NCBI GenBank assembly: GCA_946886845.1
Contig: CAMPJH010000062.1
Coordinates: 1-8,814 of the forward strand
DNA length: 8,814 nt
Reading direction: 5' to 3'
Source of the DNA: an uncultured Sphingomonas sp.
GTDB taxonomy: Bacteria; Pseudomonadota; Alphaproteobacteria; Sphingomonadales; Sphingomonadaceae
Below, one piece after another: positions 1 to 5,605 of the stretch (its first letter is position 1; every line of letters starts with the position of its first letter). The notes under the pieces are model-generated. The model was not told the origin of the DNA, searched no databases, and saw only the letters and a list, made by a program, of their open reading frames with translations. The position numbers were made by a program, and so were the translations under genes.

Positions 1-174
1 GTTGGTCCGGCGGGGATGGGCATGATCGGTGGCGTTGTTGGGGTTGTGCTGCGGTTTGGCTAGCGTCACGCTCGCGTCCTTGGCGGTAAGGATCTCCCGC
101 GGGCCGAACAGCTCGGATTCCTCGAAGCCGTCGGTCGCCATGATCAGTATCTTCGCGTCGGAAATTCTTGGCAC
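1..174 (-). CDS. DJ-1/PfpI-like protein, N-terminal part (runs off left edge)
   Basis: Reading leftwards from a GTG start at 174-172, 58 codons stay open to the window edge. The start has a good Shine-Dalgarno (AAGGGAG at 188-182, spacing 7 nt). The N-terminus reads KILIMATDGFEESEL followed by FGPREIL and VTLAKP. This is the first beta strand, the FE(D/E)SE acidic motif and the second strand typical of the DJ-1/PfpI class I glutamine amidotransferase-like fold. Family members act in the cytoplasm as deglycase/chaperone-like stress proteins or peptidase-like enzymes. The nucleophilic Cys elbow would lie beyond the edge, so activity cannot be judged. After about residue 40 the sequence becomes Asn/His/Pro-rich (positions 60 to 1) and no longer resembles the family, so a frameshift, truncation or divergent insertion is possible. 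Third positions there remain G/C-rich, which supports this frame. Family assignment is fairly secure; intactness is not. Confidence 0.62.
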   Translation of the reverse strand, partial: MPRISDAKILIMATDGFEESELFGPREILTAKDASVTLAKPQHNPNNATDHAHPRRTN

Positions 175-181
175 TCGCGAT

Positions 182-188
182 CTCCCTT
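182..188 (-). promoter_or_regulatory. Ribosome binding site of the PfpI-like gene
   Basis: On the minus strand the bases read AAGGGAG and end 7 nt before GTG 174-172. This is the only strong Shine-Dalgarno near the N-terminus and decides the GTG start, because the frame stays open further upstream without an ATG. Confidence 0.6.
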
Positions 189-197
189 CAGCCTTCA

Positions 198-223
198 GGA
201 ACCCGCCCGCCCCGCCGCTCGCT
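198..223 (+). promoter_or_regulatory. Possible EcfG-type (general stress) promoter for topoisomerase IB
   Basis: GGAAC at 198-202 is followed after 17 nt by CGCT at 220-223. The alphaproteobacterial EcfG consensus is GGAAC, 16-17 nt, CGTT, so the -35 element is exact and the -10 element has one mismatch. Transcription would begin at about 230-235, on or next to the ATG at 234. This would give a leaderless or nearly leaderless message and would fit the lack of any Shine-Dalgarno before that ATG. It is weak evidence, since a single motif in GC-rich DNA can arise by chance. Confidence 0.22.
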
Positions 224-233
224 TAGCCGACCA

Positions 234-1256
234 ATGTCGAACGACAAGCAACGCCTGCGTCACAGCAGCGATAGCGAGCCGGGGTTCACGCGCAACCGCG
301 TCGGCCGGCACTGGGCGTATTTCGACCCTGACGGAGAACGGGTCACCGATCGCGAGACGATCGAGCGGCTGAACGCCATCGGCCTGCCGCCAGCCTATAC
401 CGACGCATGGTTCTGCACGGATTCGAACGGCCATTTGCAGGCGACCGGAATCGATGCGCGCGGCCGCAAGCAATATCGCTATCACCCGGCCTTCCGGGCG
501 CGCGCCGACAAGAGAAAATTCTCCGAGCTTCTCGAATTCGGCCACGCCCTGAGCAAGCTTCGTGCTCGGGTCGACAAGGACCTCGCCGGGCCGGCGCTGT
601 CGCGAGAGAAAGTGCTCGCGGCGGTGGTCCGGCTCCTCGACACCGAATATCTGCGGGTTGGCAGCGAGAGATACGCCAAGGAGAACAGGAGCTTCGGGGC
701 AACCACCCTGCTCGGCCGACACGTCACCAGCGACGGCGGTAAGGTCAGGATGCGGTTCAACGCCAAGGGCGGAAAAACCCGCGAAGTGACCATCACCGAC
801 CGCCGACTCGGCCGGATTGTCCGCCGCTGCGCGGAATTGCCCGGCCAAATGCTCTTCCAATACATTAATGGCGAAGGCGTCCCGCACCCGGTCACCTCAG
901 CCGAGGTCAATGCCTACATCGGCGAGGCGAGCGGCGGCGACTTCACCGCCAAGCATTTCCGTACCTGGTGGGCGAGTGTGATTGCGTTCGGAACGATGCT
1001 CGACGCCGACGAGGCCCGGCGAATGAGCGTCGACACGATTGTCGAGCCGGCCGCCGAAGCTCTTGGCAACACCGTGGCGATTAGCCGTAAGTCCTATGTC
1101 CATCCGGCATTGATCGAGGCGGTCAAGGACAGCCCGCGCGATCCCCTCGGCGGGCTCGATCCGCCGCGCGAGCGCAAGTGGCTGTCCTCGACCGAGGTCG
1201 GGTTCCTCGACTTCCTGGCGAAGAGCAAGCGCCGCCGAACCCGGCGCTCGGCTTGA
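234..1256 (+). CDS. DNA topoisomerase IB (poxvirus/bacterial type)
   Basis: This 340-residue enzyme matches the short bacterial/poxvirus topoisomerase IB family. The family nicks one DNA strand through a 3'-phosphotyrosyl link, lets supercoils relax and reseals without ATP. The N-terminal domain (about 15-90) carries the RNRVGRHW-like segment and the LPPAY region typical of bacterial members. The catalytic domain (about 95-310) holds the expected active-site set: Arg141 (LRVGSERYAKEN), Lys178 (FNAKGGK hairpin), Arg243 (KHFRTWWAS), Asn279 (EALGNT) and nucleophile Tyr288 (SRKSYVHP). Asn279 stands where the vaccinia enzyme has His, a substitution also known in other bacterial members. The C-terminus ends in a Lys/Arg-rich tail (about 330-339), probably aiding DNA binding. 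I chose ATG 234 over an in-frame ATG at 168, because the 22 extra residues are low-complexity and overlap the divergent PfpI start. No Shine-Dalgarno is visible. The gene is divergent from the PfpI-like gene and 21 nt upstream of the MscS gene. Confidence 0.95.
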   Translation: MSNDKQRLRHSSDSEPGFTRNRVGRHWAYFDPDGERVTDRETIERLNAIGLPPAYTDAWFCTDSNGHLQATGIDARGRKQYRYHPAFRARADKRKFSELLEFGHALSKLRARVDKDLAGPALSREKVLAAVVRLLDTEYLRVGSERYAKENRSFGATTLLGRHVTSDGGKVRMRFNAKGGKTREVTITDRRLGRIVRRCAELPGQMLFQYINGEGVPHPVTSAEVNAYIGEASGGDFTAKHFRTWWASVIAFGTMLDADEARRMSVDTIVEPAAEALGNTVAISRKSYVHPALIEAVKDSPRDPLGGLDPPRERKWLSSTEVGFLDFLAKSKRRRTRRSA

Positions 1257-1277
1257 TTTCACTGGCGTTGAACGGCC

Positions 1278-2393
1278 ATGAGCGGCGCCATGGATGAGCG
1301 CATTACCTGGCCCGCCCGCGCAGCCGACTGGGTCGCGCAGAATTCGACCGAGCTGCTGATCGGCTCGGGAGCGGCGTTGGTCGCGGTCGCGGTCATGCTG
1401 TTGCTTCGCCAGGCCGGCAGCCGAATCACGGCCGGCGATCCCTCCTGCCGGACGTGGAAATCGGTGATCGGCCGAGTCCTCGCCAAGACCAGCCTCGCCT
1501 TCATCGTAATTGTCGCGCTGGACGTCCTTGTGAACTTCACCGCGCCTCCCCGCGAAATCGCCCGGCCAGTCGACATCGCTTTCATCATCGCCGCCGCACT
1601 TCAGGCCGCGATCTGGGGCCGCGAGCTGATCATGGGAATCCTCTCGCACCAGGCCGGCGACGAGATGGGCGAAACCGCGCTCGACAATGCCCGGGCGGTA
1701 ATCCGGGTGCTGGTCTCCGTCGCCCTGTTCGCAATCGCCGCGGTCGTCATCCTCGACAATCTCGGCGCCAACGTCACCGCGCTCATCGCCGGCCTCGGCA
1801 TCGGCGGGATCGCCATCGGCCTCGCTGCCCAGGGCATCTTCGCCGATTTGTTCGCCGCGCTTTCCATCCTGTTCGACAAGCCGTTCCGCCGCGGCGAGGT
1901 GATCAGCTACGGGACCAGCGTCGGGACGGTCGAGAAGATCGGCCTGAAGACGACCCGGATCCGGTCGCTGAGCGGCGAGCATCTGGTGATGGCGAACACC
2001 AAGCTGCTCGAGCAGGAGATCCGCAACCTCGCTTTGGGCGCGACCCGCCGAACCACCCTTACCTTCGGCGTCGTCTACCACACCGGCCCCGACAAGCTCG
2101 ACCGGCTGCGCGAGATCGGCAAGGAGGCGGTCAAGGCGCACAAGGGCTGCGGCTTCGTCCGCTGCGCGATGACCGGCTTCGGCCCGTCGAGCCTCGATCA
2201 TGAGCTGGTGTTCGACACGGCGAGCGTCGATCCCAACGTCATCGCCGCCAACCGCACCGCGGTGATGATGTCGGTCATCCGGGCGTTCGCCGCTGAGGGG
2301 ATCGAGTTCGCTTACCCGACCCAGACGACCTACACCGCGGCGCCCGACGGCACGCTGGTAATGCCCTACGCGACCCCGCCGGCGCGCGCCTGA
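1278..2393 (+). CDS. MscS-family small-conductance mechanosensitive channel
   Basis: The product is a 371-residue inner-membrane channel of the MscS family, which opens under membrane tension and lets solutes out during hypo-osmotic shock. Hydrophobic segments lie at about 25-44, 69-87, 98-117 and 138-160. They are followed by the family's pore helix (about 163-200), rich in Gly and Ala with the pattern LGIGGIAIGLAAQ. Next come the KPFRRGEVI linker, the beta domain (about 203-260, including GTVEKIGLKTTRIRS and the MAN(T/S)KLLEQEI stretch), and the cytoplasmic alpha/beta vestibule (about 260-350). The order and spacing match the core MscS module with one or two extra N-terminal helices. ATG 1278 is used; ATG 1290 is an alternative and neither has a clear Shine-Dalgarno. 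The stop lies 5 nt before the hydratase start, so the channel is probably the first gene of a four-gene transcript. The partner of the coupling, if any, is not shown by the sequence. Confidence 0.93.
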   Translation: MSGAMDERITWPARAADWVAQNSTELLIGSGAALVAVAVMLLLRQAGSRITAGDPSCRTWKSVIGRVLAKTSLAFIVIVALDVLVNFTAPPREIARPVDIAFIIAAALQAAIWGRELIMGILSHQAGDEMGETALDNARAVIRVLVSVALFAIAAVVILDNLGANVTALIAGLGIGGIAIGLAAQGIFADLFAALSILFDKPFRRGEVISYGTSVGTVEKIGLKTTRIRSLSGEHLVMANTKLLEQEIRNLALGATRRTTLTFGVVYHTGPDKLDRLREIGKEAVKAHKGCGFVRCAMTGFGPSSLDHELVFDTASVDPNVIAANRTAVMMSVIRAFAAEGIEFAYPTQTTYTAAPDGTLVMPYATPPARA

Positions 2394-2398
2394 CAGAC

Positions 2399-2854
2399 GT
2401 GCCGGTCGCCGATCTCGACGAAATCCGATCGCGGGTCGGCAAGGAAGTCGGAGTGTCCGGCTGGCTGGTGATCGACCAGGCGCGGATCGGCGCCTTCGCC
2501 GAGGCGACAGAGGACCGCCAGTTCATCCATGTCGATCCCGATGCGGCGGCGCAGACGCCGTTTGGAGGAACCATTGCTCACGGCTTCCTGACCCTGTCGC
2601 TGCTGTCGCGGATGGCGGCCGAAGCCATTCTCGTCCCGCCGACCGCCAAGATGATCGTCAATTACGGCCTCGACCGGGTCCGCTTCCTGGCGCCGGTCAA
2701 ATCTGGCAAGCGCGTTCGCGGCCGCTTCACCCTCGAATCGATCGACCAAAAGGCCGGCGGGCAGCTGCTGTTGCGGCACCTTGTCACGGTCGAGATCGAA
2801 GGGGAAGACAAGCCGGCGCTTTCGGCGCAATGGCTGGCCCTGCTGTTCACTTGA
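2399..2854 (+). CDS. MaoC-like (R)-enoyl-CoA hydratase family protein
   Basis: This 151-residue single hot-dog-fold protein belongs to the MaoC/NodN-like dehydratase family. Characterised members hydrate trans-2-enoyl-CoA to (R)-3-hydroxyacyl-CoA (PhaJ type) in the cytoplasm, while others act on different acyl thioesters. The hydratase-2 signature is visible: Asp39 and His44 in the [12 protein letters not shown] segment, then [14 protein letters not shown] at about 55-68, where His61 follows the conserved Ile-Ala. The GTG at 2399 is preferred over a GTG at 2453, because the N-terminal [16 protein letters not shown] segment looks like the conserved family start. No Shine-Dalgarno precedes 2399, so translation may depend on coupling to the MscS gene 5 nt upstream. 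The stop codon overlaps the thiolase Shine-Dalgarno. Substrate chain length cannot be read from the sequence. A hydratase feeding the adjacent thiolase is plausible, but the (R) stereochemistry points more towards PHA precursor supply than classical beta-oxidation. Confidence 0.87.
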   Translation: MPVADLDEIRSRVGKEVGVSGWLVIDQARIGAFAEATEDRQFIHVDPDAAAQTPFGGTIAHGFLTLSLLSRMAAEAILVPPTAKMIVNYGLDRVRFLAPVKSGKRVRGRFTLESIDQKAGGQLLLRHLVTVEIEGEDKPALSAQWLALLFT

Positions 2855-2858
2855 GGAG
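2853..2858 (+). promoter_or_regulatory. Ribosome binding site of the thiolase, overlapping the hydratase stop
   Basis: GAGGAG lies 6 nt before ATG 2865 and shares two bases with the TGA stop (2852-2854) of the hydratase. This fixes the thiolase start at 2865 rather than at an in-frame ATG at 2781, and suggests translational coupling. Confidence 0.75.
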
Positions 2859-2864
2859 ATTGGA

Positions 2865-4043
2865 ATGCCCCGCGACGCCGTGATTGTTTCCACCGCCAGG
2901 ACGCCGATCGGCAAGGCCTATCGCGGCGCGTTCAACATGACGCCCTCGCCGACGCTCGCCGCTTATCCGATCCGGGCCGCGGTCGAACGGGCCAAGGTCG
3001 ATCCGGTCGAAATCGACGACGTCATCGTCGGTGCCGCGCTGCAACAGGGCGTGCAGACGACGATCGGCCGCACCGCCGCGCTCCGCGCCGGCCTGCCGGT
3101 GACCGTCGCCGGAATGTCAATCGACCGCCAGTGCGCATCGGGGCTGATGGCCATCGCCACCGGCGCCAAGCAGATCATCGTCGACCGGATGGATGTCATC
3201 GTCGCCGGTGGAGTCGAATCCATCTCGCTGGTGCAGACCGGGGACATGCGTCTGGGTCCCGACCCCGAGCTGCTGTCGATGCACAACGGTGTCTACATGC
3301 CGATGATCGACACCGCCGAGGTCGTCGGCGAGCGTTACGGAATCCCGCGCGAGCGCTGCGACGATTATGCGCTGCGCTCGCAGCAGCGCACCGCGGCGGC
3401 CCAGGCCGAAGGCCGTTTCGACGACGAGATCATTGCCGTCACCACCAAAATGCAGCTCAAGGACAAGGCGACCGGCGAAGTCTCCGTCGCCGAGGTCACG
3501 ATCGACCGTGACGAAGGCAATCGGCCGAGCACGACCCTCGAGGGCCTCGCCCAGCTCGAGCCGGTGCGCGGCCCTGGCAAGCAGATCACCGCCGGCAATG
3601 CCAGCCAGCTCAGCGACGGCGCGTCGGCCTGCGTGATCATGGAGGGCGAGCTGGCGGCCAAGCGCGGGCTCGAGCCGCTCGGCCGCTACGTCGGCATGGC
3701 GGTCGCCGGCACCGAGCCCGACGAGATGGGCATCGGCCCAGTGTTCGCGGTCCCCAAGTTGCTCAAGCGCTTCGATCTGACCGTCGACGATATCGGCCTG
3801 TGGGAGCTGAACGAGGCGTTCGCCGTCCAGGTGCTCTACTGCCAGGAAAAGCTCGGCATCCCCGACGACCGGCTGAACGTCGACGGCGGGGCAATCTCGA
3901 TCGGCCACCCCTATGGGATGTCCGGCGCCCGCCTCGTCGGCCACGCGCTGATCGAGGGCAAGCGGCGCGGCGTCAAGAACGTCGTCGTCACCATGTGCGT
4001 CGGCGGCGGCATGGGCGCCGCCGGCCTGTTCGAGGTGCTGTAG
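2865..4043 (+). CDS. Thiolase (acetyl-CoA C-acyltransferase family)
   Basis: This is a 392-residue thiolase of normal length. Thiolases catalyse reversible Claisen condensation or cleavage: acetyl-CoA plus acyl-CoA to 3-ketoacyl-CoA plus CoA. All catalytic elements are present: the nucleophilic Cys90 in [10 protein letters not shown], the NEAFA loop with Asn316, His348 in [11 protein letters not shown], and the second Cys378 in CVGGGMGAA. The N-terminal [20 protein letters not shown] segment is also diagnostic. GHPYGMSG replaces the more usual GHPLGASG, a variant seen in a subset of bacterial thiolases. The enzyme is probably cytoplasmic. Whether it works in fatty-acid degradation (FadA-like), acetoacetyl-CoA formation (PhaA-like) or a side pathway cannot be settled from sequence. 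It has a strong Shine-Dalgarno, sits 10 nt after the MaoC-like gene, and ends in TAG directly followed by the carrier's start codon in the same reading frame. Confidence 0.94.
   Translation: MPRDAVIVSTARTPIGKAYRGAFNMTPSPTLAAYPIRAAVERAKVDPVEIDDVIVGAALQQGVQTTIGRTAALRAGLPVTVAGMSIDRQCASGLMAIATGAKQIIVDRMDVIVAGGVESISLVQTGDMRLGPDPELLSMHNGVYMPMIDTAEVVGERYGIPRERCDDYALRSQQRTAAAQAEGRFDDEIIAVTTKMQLKDKATGEVSVAEVTIDRDEGNRPSTTLEGLAQLEPVRGPGKQITAGNASQLSDGASACVIMEGELAAKRGLEPLGRYVGMAVAGTEPDEMGIGPVFAVPKLLKRFDLTVDDIGLWELNEAFAVQVLYCQEKLGIPDDRLNVDGGAISIGHPYGMSGARLVGHALIEGKRRGVKNVVVTMCVGGGMGAAGLFEVL
4032..4037 (+). promoter_or_regulatory. Ribosome binding site of the MFS carrier, inside the thiolase 3' end
   Basis: GAGGTG lies 6 nt before TTG 4044 and within the last codons of the thiolase. 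It supports TTG as the start, since the codon just upstream in that frame is the thiolase TAG and the next ATG (4138) would remove half of the first transmembrane helix. Confidence 0.6.
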
Positions 4044-5291
4044 TTGGCGGCTGCAAGCGCCGCCCCGCAACTGGGGCTCAAGGCCAACCTGCCGCAATTC
4101 TCGCTGCTGGTCCTGGTCAACGCCTTCGTCGGCGGGATGGTCGGGATCGAGCGCAGCATCCTGCCGGCGCTGGCCGAAACCGAGTTCGGGCTCCCCGAGC
4201 GCACCGCCATCCTGTCGTTCATCGCCGTGTTCGGGATCACCAAGGCGATCTCCAACTATCTCGCCGGCCGCCTCGGCGATCGCTGGGGCCGCAAGCCGGT
4301 CCTGGTCGCCGGCTGGATCCTCGCCGCGCCCGTCCCCTTCCTGCTGATGTGGGCGCCGAGCTGGGGCTGGGTGATCGTCGCCAACATCTTTCTCGGGGTC
4401 AGCCAGGGCCTGACCTGGTCGACCGCGGTGATCATGAAGATCGACCTCGCCGGGCCGAAGAGCCGCGGCACGGCGATGGGGTTGAACGAGTTTGCCGGCT
4501 ATTTCGCGGTGGCGATCGCCGCCTGGGCCACCGGCTATCTCGCCGCCACCTACGGCCTCCGGCCCGAGCCTTTCTATCTCGGAGTCGCCTTCGTCGCCTG
4601 CGGGCTGCTGTTGTCGGCATTCGTCGTCCGCGAGACCCATGGCCACGCCCATCACGAGGGCACCCTTGCCGACGGCGGCGAAGCGCGGGTCCACGTCAGC
4701 CAGCGCGAAGTCTTCATTCGAACCACCTGGCGGGACCGCAACCTCTCGTCGGCGACCCAGGCGGGGCTGGTCAACAACCTCAACGACGGGCTCGCCTGGG
4801 GTCTGTTCCCCTTGATCTTCGCCGCCGCCGGAATGGGCCTCGCCACGATCGGCGTGCTGGCGGCGATCTATCCCGCCGTCTGGGGCGCGAGCCAGCTCAT
4901 CACCGGCGCGCTGTCGGACAAGGTCGGCCGCAAATGGCTGATCGCCGCCGGCATGTGGGTCCAGGCGGTCGGCATCGCCGTCACCGCTTTTTCCTCGGCC
5001 TTCTTCGGCTTCGCGTCCGGCGCGGTGCTGCTCGGGATCGGAACGGCGATGGTCTATCCGACCTTGCTGGCGGCGATCGGCGACGTCGCCCACCCGTCGT
5101 GGCGCGGCTCGGCGATCGGCGTCTACCGGCTGTGGCGCGATTCCGGCTACGCGTTCGGGGCGGTCATCGCCGGCGTCGTCGCGGATACTTTCGGGCTCCA
5201 GTCCGCCGCCCTCGTCGTCGCCGCGCTGACGCTCGCTTCTGGCCTGATTGTCGCGGTCAGGATGTCGGAGACCCTGAAGCGCCACCAGTGA
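4044..5291 (+). CDS. MFS transporter, 12 transmembrane helices, substrate unknown
   Basis: This 415-residue carrier has the major facilitator layout. Six helices lie at about 18-38, 55-75, 86-104, 108-130, 146-168 and 178-196, followed by a hydrophilic central loop (197-235) and six more helices to residue 406. The MFS motif A occurs in loop 2-3 (GRLGDRWGRKP, 75-85) and is repeated in degenerate form in loop 8-9 (GALSDKVGRK, 288-297). The central loop starts with a small His cluster (THGHAHHE, 198-205). It would sit in the inner membrane as a secondary transporter. Conserved segments such as LNEFAGYFAVA place it in an uncharacterised MFS clade, so I do not assign a substrate. The start is TTG, directly after the thiolase TAG with no intervening base and in the same frame. 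Operon membership suggests transport of something linked to acyl-CoA metabolism, but that is only inference. Confidence 0.9.
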   Translation: MAAASAAPQLGLKANLPQFSLLVLVNAFVGGMVGIERSILPALAETEFGLPERTAILSFIAVFGITKAISNYLAGRLGDRWGRKPVLVAGWILAAPVPFLLMWAPSWGWVIVANIFLGVSQGLTWSTAVIMKIDLAGPKSRGTAMGLNEFAGYFAVAIAAWATGYLAATYGLRPEPFYLGVAFVACGLLLSAFVVRETHGHAHHEGTLADGGEARVHVSQREVFIRTTWRDRNLSSATQAGLVNNLNDGLAWGLFPLIFAAAGMGLATIGVLAAIYPAVWGASQLITGALSDKVGRKWLIAAGMWVQAVGIAVTAFSSAFFGFASGAVLLGIGTAMVYPTLLAAIGDVAHPSWRGSAIGVYRLWRDSGYAFGAVIAGVVADTFGLQSAALVVAALTLASGLIVAVRMSETLKRHQ

Positions 5292-5342
5292 ACCCTAATA
5301 GCCTCCAGCCGGTTTAACTCGAAAAGCAGAGAGGCCCTTCAA
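5292..5342 (+). other. Short gap before the small-protein gene, with its ribosome binding site
   Basis: This 51-nt spacer holds a clear Shine-Dalgarno, AGAGAGG at 5328-5334, 8 nt before ATG 5343. I see no hairpin with a T-run that would act as a terminator, and no convincing -35/-10 pair, so readthrough from the upstream operon is possible. Confidence 0.5.
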
Positions 5343-5594
5343 ATGCCCGAATCCAATTGCCCGCTCCTCGAACGCATCGCCCGGGTCCTCGCCGCCGCCG
5401 AGCTCAGCAGCAACGCCGAGGGCGACGATCCGTCGGCCGGCCCGGAAGTCGACCGTGCCTGGCGCGACTATCTCGACCAGGCGCAGGCTGTGCTGCACAC
5501 GATGCGCGAGCCCGACGAGGCGATGGCCGCGGTCGGCGACACCGCCATGTGGCGCAACATGGTCGAGGCCGCGATCGCCCAGCGGATGGATTAG
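5343..5594 (+). CDS. Small protein of unknown function (83 aa)
   Basis: I do not recognise a named family. The product is a small, acidic, Ala-rich soluble protein without signal peptide or membrane helix, predicted mostly helical. Distinct features are a Cys at residue 6, a mid-region with Trp-Arg-Asp-Tyr (about 40-43), and a C-terminal stretch with MREPDEAMAAVG (54-65) followed by MWRNMVEAAI (69-78). This REP-x-AM/W-R-x-MV style of short helical protein is, to my recollection, seen in other alphaproteobacteria as conserved hypothetical proteins. It is real by three signs: a strong Shine-Dalgarno, G/C-rich third positions, and tight spacing (11 nt) to the DHA2 exporter gene. An overlapping 5357 frame simply continues into the exporter frame and is not a better candidate for this stretch. 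It may be co-translated with the exporter; function unknown. Confidence 0.78.
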   Translation: MPESNCPLLERIARVLAAAELSSNAEGDDPSAGPEVDRAWRDYLDQAQAVLHTMREPDEAMAAVGDTAMWRNMVEAAIAQRMD

Positions 5595-5605
5595 CTCGGC
5601 AGTTC

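Noticed and set aside
1..63. Short hydrophobic tail on the plus strand, with TAG at 61-63, as a possible end of an upstream gene
   Set aside because: Glycine/valine-rich and plausible as a membrane tail, but its third positions are less G/C-rich than those of the opposite PfpI frame, and only 20 codons are visible. It cannot be decided from this window.
168..233. Upstream ATG at 168 extending topoisomerase IB by 22 residues
   Set aside because: The extension is low-complexity Pro/Arg/Ser, overlaps the divergent PfpI start and its ribosome binding site, and is not part of the family.
897..2201. 434-codon minus-strand frame over the MscS gene and the end of topoisomerase IB
   Set aside because: Low-complexity Asp/Gly/Arg composition, opposite a clear MscS gene, and no ribosome binding site of note. 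Treated as a shadow.
3117..5285. 722-codon open frame on the minus strand across the thiolase and the 12-helix carrier
   Set aside because: It is antisense to two genes with full family motifs. Its product is Asp/Gly/Arg/Gln-rich without recognisable domains, as expected for a codon shadow in GC-rich DNA where stops are rare.
3800..5317. 505-codon plus-strand frame overlapping the thiolase end and the carrier
   Set aside because: The product is almost entirely Arg/Gly/Pro, the typical +1 frame of a GC-rich membrane gene.
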